A program made the translations under genes and the position numbers. 46,665 nucleotides of DNA, taken from IMG/VR virus record IMGVR_UViG_3300008267_000612, positions 1-46,665 of that record; one strand, 5' to 3'. The first letter of the stretch is position 1, and each line of letters starts with the position of its first letter. Positions 10,601 to 20,477 of this stretch are shown piece after piece. This DNA comes from a virus. The notes under the pieces are model-generated. The model was given only the letters and a program-made list of their open reading frames with translations. It searched no databases and was not told the DNA's origin.

Positions 10601-13600
10601 ACTACAGATGCTAAAGCTGATTTATTTAAATCTATTCCTCAGCTTGGTTCTATAGGAACAGCTGAACAATATTCAGCATATTTAAATTCTATATTTCCTG
10701 ATAGTAAAGTAAAAGATATTGTATACCATGGTACAGAAAAAACTTTTGATAAATTTTCTAAAGATGCTGAAAAAGTAACTATTGCTGATCAAGGTATATT
10801 TTTTGCACCAACAAGAAATCAAGCAAGAAATAGTGGTAAAAATATAATACGTGCTATTATTAATATTAATCCTTTAATATCTGATGATAGACTTGAAAGA
10901 ATTTCTGAAAATAAAAAACAAGACTTATTAAGTAAAGGTTATACAGGTTATGTTTATTCTTATAATAAAACCATAAGTAGTGCTGATGATATTGTTGTAT
11001 TTGAACCAGAGCAAATTCATATATTAGGTAGTAATGATGATATAGAAGGATTTAAAAATTTTGTAAATGATTTAAAAGGTGCTGTTACTAATCCAGAATT
11101 AGAAGCTAAGAAAGCTGAATTTGAAAAGGCTAATGATGAAGTAATGAGACTTGCTAACATTAGATCTAATGATAATGTTGTAAGGCAAGCTATTATGGAT
11201 TCTAATAAAGGAAAAATAACTATAGATCAGTTAGATTCTACATTTAAAAAATGGGATGATGAAAACGGTATGACTGAAGCTATTGCTAACTTTGATAGAA
11301 TAAAAGCTGAGTTATCTGCTTTAGAAAGTGGAAAAACTACACAAACATCTGATATAGCTAAAGGTGAATCTCTTGTTAGAGAAATGCTATCTAATAATGG
11401 TAGACTATACACTGACTTTAGTGCTGAAGAAAGAGGTTTAATAGATGGCATATCTATAGGAAGAAAAGAAGAGATTAGAAAAGAAATAGAAACTAAAGAA
11501 ACACCTGGAAATACTACACATAAAATCACTGAGATGGATGAAGATCCATTTAGTCTTGTAGGTGTAGATGAACCAGTAGTTATGTATAACGACCAGTCTT
11601 ATAAGTCAGAACTTGATTGGTTTAATAAAAACATGCCTGCTGAGTTTAAATTAGAAGATCTTAGTAAGATTATAGGAAACTTAAAAGCAGAAGGTCAAAT
11701 CTTAGGATATTATAAAGATCTTACATTGTATGTATCTAAGGTATTATCTGGAGAAGGATCTATATATCATGAAGCTTTCCACGGTATTTTTAGAAATGTG
11801 CTATCTGACAAAGACAGATCTTTCTATATTGGTAAAGCATTACAAGAACTAGGTCAAGTAACTAAAGCTGATGTAGAAAAGTTTAGAAAAGAAAGAGGTA
11901 AGTTCCATCTATCTGATGCTCAAGTGATACAAGGTATTGCTGAAGAGTATTTAGCTGATGGATATAAGAGCTATAAGTTAAATAAAGTTGAACCTGCTAA
12001 AGGGTGGTTAGCTAAGTTTGTTAGACTAATAGATAAGATAATTAAATTCTTTACTGGCAAGTCTAAAGATATTGATGCTATTACAGAGTTGTTTAATCGT
12101 ATAGATACAGGGTATTATAAAAATGCAACTGTTGTACAAAACTTTAAAGGTGAGGGTGTTTTCCAAATCATTCCTTCTAGACCAGTGATCACTGGAACTA
12201 AAGCAGATGGTACTCCTCTTATTCGTAAGTCTTACATGAATACTTATGAGCAGAATCAGTTGTTATATCGTATTGCTTTTGAAGTGGCAAACTCCCCTAT
12301 TAATAATTTTGATTTAAGATTTGACTTTGCTGTAAGTAAACTATTACAAGAATATGATATAGAAAAACTTGTAGCTGATAACAGTGGGTTGGATGAACAA
12401 AAGATAAGAAACAAGTACACTCAACTATATGATGATTATAGATTTATATTAGGTGATCCTTTTAGCACTTATAAGAATGAAAGTGGTGTAGAGTCTCACG
12501 ATGCTATAATTAGCGAGGTAGATAGATCTTCATTAGGTACTCTAGCTCTTTTGAAAGGAGAGGTTAAAAACATCCTTACTAATATTGATATGCGTTCTGC
12601 ATTATTATCAGATGACTTTCAGTTTGAAGAAGATAATGATGAAGATAAACCTAATGGATCATATGAGGACAACTATGCTAACTTAAATCCTCTTGATGGA
12701 TTGAGTAGACAATTTAGAAAGTTCTTTTCTTTACTTCCTTATGAATACAAAGACAAAGATACTGGAGTAACTGTTACTAAGATGGTGGATGGGTCAACAA
12801 CCTTTGATGCTATTATGAAAATATCAGCAGATGTTCCATATGATAGTATTATAGAAAACCTTAGAAGTGTTATTGATAGTCTTGGTGAAGAAGGTGAGAA
12901 AGATGCATATAATAAACTCAACACTGTATTTAAGTATATGGATGAAAAGTTCTTTGGATTAACTGAAGACTTCAAACCTACTAGAAACTTCAATTTATAT
13001 AATCAATTTATATCTACATTCTTTGTAACAGAAGTTTCTACAGAAATCATACATGCTACAACTAACAGTGACTATGGTACAAGAGGTAAGGTTTATGATG
13101 CTACTATACAGAGAGATATCAGCAGAGAGATTGAAAAACTTAAAATAGGTTATACATCATTCTTTAGAATGCCATCTGATGTAAAACAACAGATATTTAA
13201 ACAAGCATCTTCTGTAATCAAACAGGAGGTGTTGGCGTCATTAGATCTTAAAACTGAGAATGCTGTAGAATTAGAAAGAAAAGCTAAAGTGGTTCAGTCT
13301 GCACTAGCTCAAATAGGACTTAATTTCTCAAAGAGTATGATTAAGTTTTCTCTAGTTAATATAGATAAAATAAATAATCCATTAAAAGAATTCTCTTCAA
13401 AAAGTACAGCATCAAAGCTTATAAAGAATAATCCTATTCTTGCTTCTTCTGGTGCATATTTAAAGAAAGATTTCTTTACATGGGTGTTTGGTGCAACATT
13501 AGGTCCTGATGTTAATATATTTGAACGTACTGATTATGACAATATAAATCTAGATCCTGAGGATTTAGAAGAAAAGGACATTATAAAAGAGCAAAGATCA

Positions 13601-16600
13601 CCACAACAGAAAACTCAAATTGATGGTATTGCTGGTATATTAAAAGATGCAGCTAGGTTTATGATTAAGTATAATCCTAATGCTGCAGTGAGTGTATTCC
13701 AGGATGCTCAGAATAAAAATGTATACAGATACTTAAAGTACACCCCGTTGTTGTTAATGGCACAAACTGTTAAGAACAAAGGACTACAAGGATTGATTGA
13801 TGAATATCCTATATTTGAAGATTGGTTTAAAGATAACCCATACTTTAACAGTAAGGATAAAGAACTTAAGTTATACCTTGATAACTTCTCTATAAGTATG
13901 CTAGGTGGTTCACGTCAGTCTATAGAGAAATTTGAAAAAGAAGGTATTACTTTTAAGAACATGGATCCTAGAAGTAAACAGATAGCTGATTTAATTTTAT
14001 TCTCTAATAGAACTATTGTAACATCTGGTAAAACTCAGATTGTCACTTATAAAAGATCTCACTCTATTCTTGAAGCTACTTCTACAAACTTTATGGTTCC
14101 TTCAATGTATCAGCAATTATATACTAAAGAAGGTTTTATAAATACAACAGATGACACTTTAAGAGCTTATAACTTTAATACTTTTGCTAAGTTTTTTGGA
14201 AAGACGTCTTATGTTCATCCTGATTCAACAATACAAGCTGATAGATTAGACATTGGTGAAAGACTAATTGAGAATGCTAAAGCAGGTATTCCTTTTAAAG
14301 ATATCCTTAAAAAAGAAAGATATAGTGATGAGCTTACTAAACTAAAAAGTTTATTAGAAGGATATGCTGTAGATGAGTTTTATGATTACTTAGATAACTT
14401 AGCTGCAACAGGTGTAATTAATCCTCTTGAAAAAGGAGGGTTCACTTCAGAATTAATTCCTACAAGTGTTAAAACAGGACCTGGTAATTATGCTTCTTTA
14501 GATCAAATGAATCACAATCTTGAAAGTTTCCTAGCAGATTACTTTTATAATGACTGGATGAGTAGAGTTTTTGTATCTCAGTTCTTTGATGGTGATGCTG
14601 CTGTTACAACAGAATCTGCTACTAAATATGGATTACGTAATAGATTTGCTGTAATTAAAGGTGACTCTATGAGAGATGGTTTCCACACAGTTGCTTACAT
14701 CAACAAGCTTAAAGTATGGATGCATAAGTCTGATATTGAAGCAGGTCAGTATGATAATATAGATGATGTTCCAGAAGAATATAGAATAGATGATAACTGG
14801 AAAAATAACTGGGAGAAAGTGGATGTTGCTGATGGTCAGAGCTATACAACAGTGGAACATAGAATTGACATGTACAATAAGCAAGGTAGAATAGAAGAGG
14901 ATAGAAGTTTGGATAATGATGAAGGGTATTCTGTATCTGCAATTTTACAGAAGTCTAGAATAGAAAGACTTACTAATGAAGAGATAAAGTATATTGAGAA
15001 ATTTAAAGTGGTGTTGGGTTCTTATAAAACAGCTACTGGTGGTATGATAGAATATCATAAATTATCAGAGCATATTCTATTAAGGACAGATGTTAGCTAT
15101 ATTAAACCTTTAGGAACAGATAGTATTGAAGATTCTAAAAAACTTTTAAAATCTTTATACTCAGAAGCAGATAGACTGAGAGAATATATTAATCAGGGTA
15201 ATGAGTCAATCTTAATACCTGAGTATAATGCTACTCCTAGAGAAGCTCTTAAAGAAATATATAATGATATACATTCATTATTCCAACCTAGACCTGGCAG
15301 AGAGATGTTACACAACATGCTCAACTCTATGGAAATGCATGGTATAGATCAGTTGATAGATGTTAACGCATCTAAGAAGGGTACACTACTAGCAATAGAC
15401 TTAGTTAAAGATGGTATTACAGATTTAAGTTTGTCATCTAAGCAGGTACCTAATAAGTTTAAAATGATGCAGGTGGAAACATCTGGTGTTTCTAGAAAGA
15501 TAACTAATCCTACACAGAAACAACAATTGATAGATGCTGATATAGATATCAGTGATGAATCAGATGTGCCTAAAGATCTTAAGAATGCAGTTAAGAATTA
15601 TAGAAAAGCTCTAGAGCAGCATTCTATGCTTTCTTTAAATGATATAAAATTAATATTAGATAGACCTGATGGGGAAGTAAACATCACTCCTATTATTGCT
15701 ACAATGAGAAAAGGTCTTGAGCAACAAGGTGCTGATGCTAACATTCTTAAGTTTTTTGAGATTGATGAAAAAACAGGAAAACCTGTATACAATATCAATC
15801 TCCCTATGAGAAAAGCAATGTTCCAAAACTACTTCTTCTCTTTATATTCAGATAATGTATTTGGTGGTAAAGTGAGTGGTAGAAAAGACTTTGAGGTTTC
15901 TTCATTTGGTTACAAACTAGTTGTTGATGAAAATGACAATGTAATTAAACAAGATGAGATAGATAAAAACCCTGAGAAGTATGCTGGATATAAAACTCGT
16001 TACCCTGGTGTTAAAATAGAAATAGATGAAAATGATAATATTACTTATGTTGTTGAAGTAATTATACCAAAACCTTTATTTAATAGTAAGCAGGAAGAAG
16101 AGTTATACCTAAGAAGACTTACTAAAATGATCTCCACTCGTATTCCTACAGAGGATAAGAGATCTATGGTGGTTGCTAAAGTGGTAGATTATATTGATGG
16201 ATCTTATCAGAATGCTGTTATAGTACCTCAATTAATACACAAACTAGCAGGATCGGATTTGGATATTGATGCTTTGTATTCTCAAACCTTAGCTACATAT
16301 GAAGATCTAAATGGTAAGATGCATGTGTATGGAGAATACGACACTCATGAAGGTTTAGAAACAGAAGAAGCTAAGTTCTTAGAGTATCTTCTTAATAGAT
16401 CTGAAAGTGATATTTTTGCTGGTGATATAGACTTAGAGTATGATAGAATTCTTAATGATACAGATAGTATTACAGAATTACCTGATGCTATGGAAAAACT
16501 TAAAGATTATTTAGGTCTTCCTGGATTAGGTATCAATAAAGAAAACATTAAGGAAAGAATTAAAGAACTCAACGAAGCTAGAAGATCATATTATACTACT

Positions 16601-19600
16601 TATCAAACAGTTAAACAAGCTAGACAAGAAGTATATGACTTATACGTTAAACTTAGAAGTGAGAATGAAGCTATTTGGGAACCTGCATTTAAGAGTGTAG
16701 TAAGAGATCTTAAAGAAGCTGGTGAAAAGTTTGATGAGAGTGATGAACAGTTTCAAAGAAGTGTTTCAGAACTAGTTTACAATAGACTATCTGAGTCAGA
16801 CCGTAAAAAGATTGACTGGAAAGGTCAAGGTAAACTATCTTCTGAGTTAAGAAGGTATGAAGAGCAAGCTAAGATGGCGTTTAATATAATGACTGGTGGT
16901 AATGCAGAATATGCAGATGCTAGAAAAGAAGCTAAGAAAGTTATTAAAATGTTTGAGAAGCAACTGAGAATGATTGCTACTATGAATGTCTTAGCTAAGT
17001 ATAAGCAACCAGTTAATATAAATGATTTTAAAAAGAGAACCAAAGAGTATGTTAAAGAGGTTGTTCAGAATAATAACATGAAGCAACAGATGAATATTCT
17101 AGGTAGCGCTTATGTATTTAATTATTTATATAAGAATGAAGAGTCTTCTGTGAAATCCTTTAAAGATTTAGGTAAAGCTTTGAATGAATCTATTGATACT
17201 AAAGTGGAAGCATTTGATAGACACACTCCTACATTCGGTGTTAATGTAATGGGTATCAACTCAAATAGTGAAGGTGGTATTGGTATAGCTGCAACAGCTA
17301 ATAAAGCTACTGCATTCATGACAAAGTTTGGTGTTAGACTTCTTAAACCTATTTGGGAAATTAATGGTGAGGTGTATAAAGAATATACAGCATATAGTAC
17401 TGATGATAAGGACATAACAAGAGTTATTAAGTCTATTGGTAAAGCTTTGGGTATGTTTGCTGATGCTAAGAAAGAACCATATCCTTCCATATTAAACCTT
17501 AATGAAACCACAGCAGGTGTGAGTTTAGGAATGATTGCTCAAGGTGTTCCTGAAACAGCAGCATATTTAATCAATAAGATACCGTTAATAGAACAATCCA
17601 TTTTAGAATCAGAAAGAAAAGCATCTGGTGTTCAAACTGTACAAGAATACTATGAGCGTAATAATCTTAAGAAGACTTTGAATAGAGCTATGGATATTGA
17701 AGTAGCTAATATTATAAAAAGTAAAGAAAAAGAATTATTATTTGCTAAAGATAAATCAGGTAAGTTTACTGATAAACTAAGACCTATTGTTCTATCTTTT
17801 AACTTTGATATTAAAGAGTCAAGAACCAGAGAGAATCTTGAAGACTTAGGATTTACAGCTGTATACAAAGGAACAGATGAAAGAGTACCTGATAATGTTT
17901 TACAAATACATCTTATAGATATGTACATCAAACAACTTGATTTGAATAATGATGTATTAGCTCTTGGTAAAATATTGAACTTAATTAAAAAGCAAGAACC
18001 TAGCTGGAAAAACTTGGATGATATTGTTAGATCTTACATGTATTTAACAAATAGATTAAGCAGGACTCCTAATTTCACTAATATGAAGGACATATTAGAG
18101 AATAGAGCTAAAGAATATAAACCTTTAATTGAAGCTGTATTACATTTATACTCTACTTCAGAAAAAGTATTTCTTGAGAGAAACCCTGTGTTTAAAATCA
18201 TAAATGAAGAACTTGAGAATAGTATGTATTCATTCGGTATGTCTGATACTATTCTATCAAACTTGAACAGCTATCCTGTTAAATTCTTACTGGTTAATAA
18301 GTTTAAACAAAGAACTCAAGAGCAGTTGGATTCTGAGATGAAATCTGAAAACCCTAGAGAAGAGTTGATTGAAAAGCTTAAAAATAGATTAAGCATGCTA
18401 TCTGCTGACTTCTGGATGAATAAAGATACAGAACTCACTCCTACATTAGAGGATGATGTAAACTATCTACAAAAAGAATATCCTGATAATGCATTTGCTA
18501 ATTTTATTAAAACAAGATCCCTTAATGGAGTTATTCTTACAGAAGCTTTAACAAGGATGAAGCTTGATAGTGAGATGACAAATAGTATTATTGATGGATA
18601 TAATCTATTACAAAGAAGTCTAGATAAGAGAACTAGAATTATTGCTGATAAATTGTATATGTATTTGTTGGTTAAGGATAACCTAGGTATGAGTAATAAT
18701 AGTTTTATTAACTATTTAAATCCTTCTTTATATAAATCAGTTAGTCAAGACTTAGATGAGATACAAAAGATATTAAACCAGACTTTGGTTTCTAAAAAAG
18801 GTAGAGATAGAATGGTTAAAGGAGAGCCTTTCAAAGAGTTCTTTAATAATAAAGACTTGGATCTTCCAGCATTGCTATCTAATATTTATTTTAAAGCAAT
18901 GTCTCATGTAGGAAACAGAAGCTTTTTACATTCTTCTAGAATGTTTTTACCTGGAGCTCTTAAAGGCATTCTCTCTAGTAAATTATCAAGATTAAAATCT
19001 GAAGATTTATTAGATTTGATGTCAAAGGTTGTACCTATGTCTACAAGTGTTAACTTGAATGAATTATATGAATTGACTGTAGAAGATAGATTGTATGATG
19101 TGTATACGCCTGATTCTAAAGAATTAGATAAAGGAACTGCTATTGTTGATATGAGTATTATTAATGATCCAGGTGATATAGGATTACCTCCTATGCAAGA
19201 AGAACTAGCAAGGGCTTTGAAAGTTTCTCCTCTTTATAAATATGAATCAGATGGCAAAAAAGTATTTACAGGTTGGTCTTTCCCAGGAACTGTAGTTAAT
19301 TCTCAAGGTCAGCTTTTAAGACTTGATAGTATTGATGGTAAACCAGTTGGTCAGTTTTTAGTAGAAAAACTAAATGATCGTCTTATTAATACAAGACTTA
19401 ATTCTGATTATGCAGTTGGAGGAATGAGAGCTGTTTATAAAGTTTCTCAGTTTGAAGGTACAGATAGAATACTAAACACTGTATTTAGTACAGAAGATGC
19501 TAGGGATTTGTATGAGTTTGTTGAAAGCTCTAGAACCTATTCTATGGTGAAAACTACAGAAGAGTTTGACAAATTTATAGCTAGAATGTATAGTGAAAAT

Positions 19601-20473
19601 GGCATACCTATTCCAGCATTAGAATTACTTCAGAAGTGGGTGAAAAAAGATTTTGATAAATATGGTTATATTAAGTTTGGTAATAAGGGGGTGTACACTC
19701 TAAAATATTCTAAACCAGTTAGTGAATATGAACCAGATAATCAGTATATTTTAGAGCTGAGACCTTCTGATAAAGGAGATGGGTCTACTATAGTTGGTAC
19801 ATTATTCTTAGTTACTAATGGTGCTTATAGACAAACTTTCCAAAAAGAGTTTAAAGCTGTTGAGTATCAAACACTTAGTAAAGAGGAAAGAAAGAAACTG
19901 AGACTTGCTGAGGAAGAAAGAATAAGAGATGAGAAAGCTATGGAAGCTACTCTTAGATTATTCCCAGGACTAACTAGAGAAGAAGCTATAGAAAGAGGAC
20001 TTATACCTGATCCAGAATTAAAGAAACCTGCTGAAGGTACAAAAGCTGATGCTGAGGCATTAAAGTATTATGCTAGCTTATTAGGTTATATAAATGGTAT
20101 AAAAACCATGGATGAGTATAAGTTTATAAATGGTTTACAGTTTAATATAAATTTTGTAAAGAGTATTCCAGAAGGATTGTTTAACAATGTTGCTGATGCA
20201 ATTGAACAAAGAGGAGACAGACCTTTTGAAACTCCTACTGGAGATATGGTTATTCCAGATTTTTTACAGAAATTTACAATGAAAAAAGAAGTAAAAGCAA
20301 TTGAATCTAAAGATTTTACAGAGAGTGATCTTAAAACTATCTATGACGCAAGGATTAGTAAAACAGATCTTTCATTTGATGATTTTAAAAACAAAGCTTC
20401 TGATGTAATTGTTAGAGGTGAAAAAAATAATTTAACAAAAGAAGACATTATTGACGCATTAAAATGTTTATAA
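7649..20473 (+). CDS. Giant multidomain protein: ART-like, zincin and virion RNA polymerase core (4274 aa)
   Basis: The start is the ATG at 7649 (TAATATTATG context, as in the next gene), not the in-frame TTG at 7634. Recognisable parts in order: a Pro-rich linker near residues 872-890; an ADP-ribosyltransferase-like domain at about 1020-1130, with YHGT (H1027), GIFF and FEPEQIHIL (1118-1126); an intact zincin motif HEAFH at 1374-1378, followed by EEYL as possible third ligand; and a single-chain RNA polymerase core. The core shows RIPTEDKRS followed by GSDLDIDALY, with D2870, D2872 and D2874 as the DxDxD metal ligands. An upstream segment at about 2595-2625 (KQVPNKFKMMQ, NPTQKQQL) may be the Lys-bearing partner barrel. 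The order resembles cellular beta' (RxPTLHR then DFDGD). It is roughly twice the length I recall for the phi14:2 virion RNA polymerase. It probably travels in the virion and transcribes early genes; the zincin could process the polyprotein. The polymerase call is confident, the other roles are inferred. Confidence 0.85.
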   Translation: MEKKCSVNIPQVLAYIKDRVGKDVKFKNFDEVAKDILNTKGQPDDAKMIVLKALANMYKSLALKNPEFVIDKKADLILNTPLQTADLSALHNDVRKSYLPGAAKVVSINTSDDLIEYVEKLKDLSDYELIEGSKIIFSSIGVMLNKGSVMSKMTIKNNLLFAITRFEELIKANSNVLDKTKDIIQKKLNSIKVDVTGINSYAPLNTTKYGEAFRIYDKNSKLIDQVYLNKQDGQYYSLSNPTKQIDVQALKDKGFSVEQIIYDTRLSSRFETVEHGRVRLLNSKELTAGLSLGRFTNEGLKQALLSVSDPNNFITVVASKVNIKQNQERLKRIQEDIPGRNHETFESYEQQLALRDGNSIATVSSPTKGVSLRIEGPGVEGLALIYDITNYVIVNSDNTTEAIDFSDPAQRELIKKYFKKTGANQTAVELSDYDLQRLASLHSVISQFKNIAADYLEKNGGDEVELPKELYKDVISLGKTDFNRQAAAVKSEQEGALLSSALEDEKNKKWMVEVDVVKTDDTGAEIEREKRSVPILVKKVQREWQFVNGVLDDNEFVDYNGELLPLEIYLNNVYPDAKNVHSIVPGFPQHIGYAMILPKNELSNNYQVIGMNRDYGADPVMNFLKFIHNLNNLKKEISKNPSDQNRLTKSFNIEQYGFSPAYGWGSDLASYVDKKGEVTFHYEIRPLSNKTLNDDSKLKSASRLVFGQGVMDEVTKFINKNTTSESFKKFLADNYPQFGSMRDLVDSKTGELGQVFFNVVSKYIESKPDLKKDLEGMYDVFTSALARNMENVQKKFREAGYGEQPSLYTMLENESKDLKGRWFLKVNDKSVNLNFMNLDQFRLTTTQDLAKASNLYLESPIATYLSEGSTQQPTAPVTPPAAPVVQPAPVSTDAKADIEAKKADIQRRRDISLRGITQTSLNFDADRGYVGKYNIAGTEIIDSNGKPSTLFKETETIREDTKEEVEKELNAKYDAELAALGSKSTTDAKADLFKSIPQLGSIGTAEQYSAYLNSIFPDSKVKDIVYHGTEKTFDKFSKDAEKVTIADQGIFFAPTRNQARNSGKNIIRAIININPLISDDRLERISENKKQDLLSKGYTGYVYSYNKTISSADDIVVFEPEQIHILGSNDDIEGFKNFVNDLKGAVTNPELEAKKAEFEKANDEVMRLANIRSNDNVVRQAIMDSNKGKITIDQLDSTFKKWDDENGMTEAIANFDRIKAELSALESGKTTQTSDIAKGESLVREMLSNNGRLYTDFSAEERGLIDGISIGRKEEIRKEIETKETPGNTTHKITEMDEDPFSLVGVDEPVVMYNDQSYKSELDWFNKNMPAEFKLEDLSKIIGNLKAEGQILGYYKDLTLYVSKVLSGEGSIYHEAFHGIFRNVLSDKDRSFYIGKALQELGQVTKADVEKFRKERGKFHLSDAQVIQGIAEEYLADGYKSYKLNKVEPAKGWLAKFVRLIDKIIKFFTGKSKDIDAITELFNRIDTGYYKNATVVQNFKGEGVFQIIPSRPVITGTKADGTPLIRKSYMNTYEQNQLLYRIAFEVANSPINNFDLRFDFAVSKLLQEYDIEKLVADNSGLDEQKIRNKYTQLYDDYRFILGDPFSTYKNESGVESHDAIISEVDRSSLGTLALLKGEVKNILTNIDMRSALLSDDFQFEEDNDEDKPNGSYEDNYANLNPLDGLSRQFRKFFSLLPYEYKDKDTGVTVTKMVDGSTTFDAIMKISADVPYDSIIENLRSVIDSLGEEGEKDAYNKLNTVFKYMDEKFFGLTEDFKPTRNFNLYNQFISTFFVTEVSTEIIHATTNSDYGTRGKVYDATIQRDISREIEKLKIGYTSFFRMPSDVKQQIFKQASSVIKQEVLASLDLKTENAVELERKAKVVQSALAQIGLNFSKSMIKFSLVNIDKINNPLKEFSSKSTASKLIKNNPILASSGAYLKKDFFTWVFGATLGPDVNIFERTDYDNINLDPEDLEEKDIIKEQRSPQQKTQIDGIAGILKDAARFMIKYNPNAAVSVFQDAQNKNVYRYLKYTPLLLMAQTVKNKGLQGLIDEYPIFEDWFKDNPYFNSKDKELKLYLDNFSISMLGGSRQSIEKFEKEGITFKNMDPRSKQIADLILFSNRTIVTSGKTQIVTYKRSHSILEATSTNFMVPSMYQQLYTKEGFINTTDDTLRAYNFNTFAKFFGKTSYVHPDSTIQADRLDIGERLIENAKAGIPFKDILKKERYSDELTKLKSLLEGYAVDEFYDYLDNLAATGVINPLEKGGFTSELIPTSVKTGPGNYASLDQMNHNLESFLADYFYNDWMSRVFVSQFFDGDAAVTTESATKYGLRNRFAVIKGDSMRDGFHTVAYINKLKVWMHKSDIEAGQYDNIDDVPEEYRIDDNWKNNWEKVDVADGQSYTTVEHRIDMYNKQGRIEEDRSLDNDEGYSVSAILQKSRIERLTNEEIKYIEKFKVVLGSYKTATGGMIEYHKLSEHILLRTDVSYIKPLGTDSIEDSKKLLKSLYSEADRLREYINQGNESILIPEYNATPREALKEIYNDIHSLFQPRPGREMLHNMLNSMEMHGIDQLIDVNASKKGTLLAIDLVKDGITDLSLSSKQVPNKFKMMQVETSGVSRKITNPTQKQQLIDADIDISDESDVPKDLKNAVKNYRKALEQHSMLSLNDIKLILDRPDGEVNITPIIATMRKGLEQQGADANILKFFEIDEKTGKPVYNINLPMRKAMFQNYFFSLYSDNVFGGKVSGRKDFEVSSFGYKLVVDENDNVIKQDEIDKNPEKYAGYKTRYPGVKIEIDENDNITYVVEVIIPKPLFNSKQEEELYLRRLTKMISTRIPTEDKRSMVVAKVVDYIDGSYQNAVIVPQLIHKLAGSDLDIDALYSQTLATYEDLNGKMHVYGEYDTHEGLETEEAKFLEYLLNRSESDIFAGDIDLEYDRILNDTDSITELPDAMEKLKDYLGLPGLGINKENIKERIKELNEARRSYYTTYQTVKQARQEVYDLYVKLRSENEAIWEPAFKSVVRDLKEAGEKFDESDEQFQRSVSELVYNRLSESDRKKIDWKGQGKLSSELRRYEEQAKMAFNIMTGGNAEYADARKEAKKVIKMFEKQLRMIATMNVLAKYKQPVNINDFKKRTKEYVKEVVQNNNMKQQMNILGSAYVFNYLYKNEESSVKSFKDLGKALNESIDTKVEAFDRHTPTFGVNVMGINSNSEGGIGIAATANKATAFMTKFGVRLLKPIWEINGEVYKEYTAYSTDDKDITRVIKSIGKALGMFADAKKEPYPSILNLNETTAGVSLGMIAQGVPETAAYLINKIPLIEQSILESERKASGVQTVQEYYERNNLKKTLNRAMDIEVANIIKSKEKELLFAKDKSGKFTDKLRPIVLSFNFDIKESRTRENLEDLGFTAVYKGTDERVPDNVLQIHLIDMYIKQLDLNNDVLALGKILNLIKKQEPSWKNLDDIVRSYMYLTNRLSRTPNFTNMKDILENRAKEYKPLIEAVLHLYSTSEKVFLERNPVFKIINEELENSMYSFGMSDTILSNLNSYPVKFLLVNKFKQRTQEQLDSEMKSENPREELIEKLKNRLSMLSADFWMNKDTELTPTLEDDVNYLQKEYPDNAFANFIKTRSLNGVILTEALTRMKLDSEMTNSIIDGYNLLQRSLDKRTRIIADKLYMYLLVKDNLGMSNNSFINYLNPSLYKSVSQDLDEIQKILNQTLVSKKGRDRMVKGEPFKEFFNNKDLDLPALLSNIYFKAMSHVGNRSFLHSSRMFLPGALKGILSSKLSRLKSEDLLDLMSKVVPMSTSVNLNELYELTVEDRLYDVYTPDSKELDKGTAIVDMSIINDPGDIGLPPMQEELARALKVSPLYKYESDGKKVFTGWSFPGTVVNSQGQLLRLDSIDGKPVGQFLVEKLNDRLINTRLNSDYAVGGMRAVYKVSQFEGTDRILNTVFSTEDARDLYEFVESSRTYSMVKTTEEFDKFIARMYSENGIPIPALELLQKWVKKDFDKYGYIKFGNKGVYTLKYSKPVSEYEPDNQYILELRPSDKGDGSTIVGTLFLVTNGAYRQTFQKEFKAVEYQTLSKEERKKLRLAEEERIRDEKAMEATLRLFPGLTREEAIERGLIPDPELKKPAEGTKADAEALKYYASLLGYINGIKTMDEYKFINGLQFNINFVKSIPEGLFNNVADAIEQRGDRPFETPTGDMVIPDFLQKFTMKKEVKAIESKDFTESDLKTIYDARISKTDLSFDDFKNKASDVIVRGEKNNLTKEDIIDALKCL
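10322..10339 (+). repeat. 18-bp direct repeat A, copy 1 (linker)
   Basis: ACAGATGCTAAAGCTGAT occurs here and exactly again at 10604-10621, in the same reading frame (TDAKAD, residues 892-897 and 986-991). The second copy is the left border of the ART-like domain. Confidence 0.85.
10342..10359 (+). repeat. 18-bp direct repeat B, copy 1 (linker)
   Basis: AGAAGCTAAGAAAGCTGA lies 2 nt after repeat A copy 1 and recurs exactly at 11101-11118, in the same frame (EAKKA, from residues 899 and 1152). The second copy is the right border of the ART-like domain. Confidence 0.85.
10604..10621 (+). repeat. 18-bp direct repeat A, copy 2
   Basis: Exact copy of 10322-10339. It immediately precedes the ART-like segment (LFKSIPQLGSIG and on) of the giant protein. 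Confidence 0.85.
11101..11118 (+). repeat. 18-bp direct repeat B, copy 2
   Basis: Exact copy of 10342-10359. It follows the end of the ART-like segment after about 25 residues (residues 1127-1150). Confidence 0.85.
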
Positions 20474-20477
20474 TATT

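Noticed and set aside
14633-14942. Two overlapping minus-strand frames of about 80 residues
   Set aside because: They lie wholly inside the giant RNA polymerase gene, have biased Tyr/His/Ile composition, and no start context; they are shadows of the AT-rich coding strand.
17122-17511. 129-residue minus-strand frame
   Set aside because: It is antisense to the giant gene in a region of continuous coding, and its Ser/Leu/Val-rich sequence has no motif.
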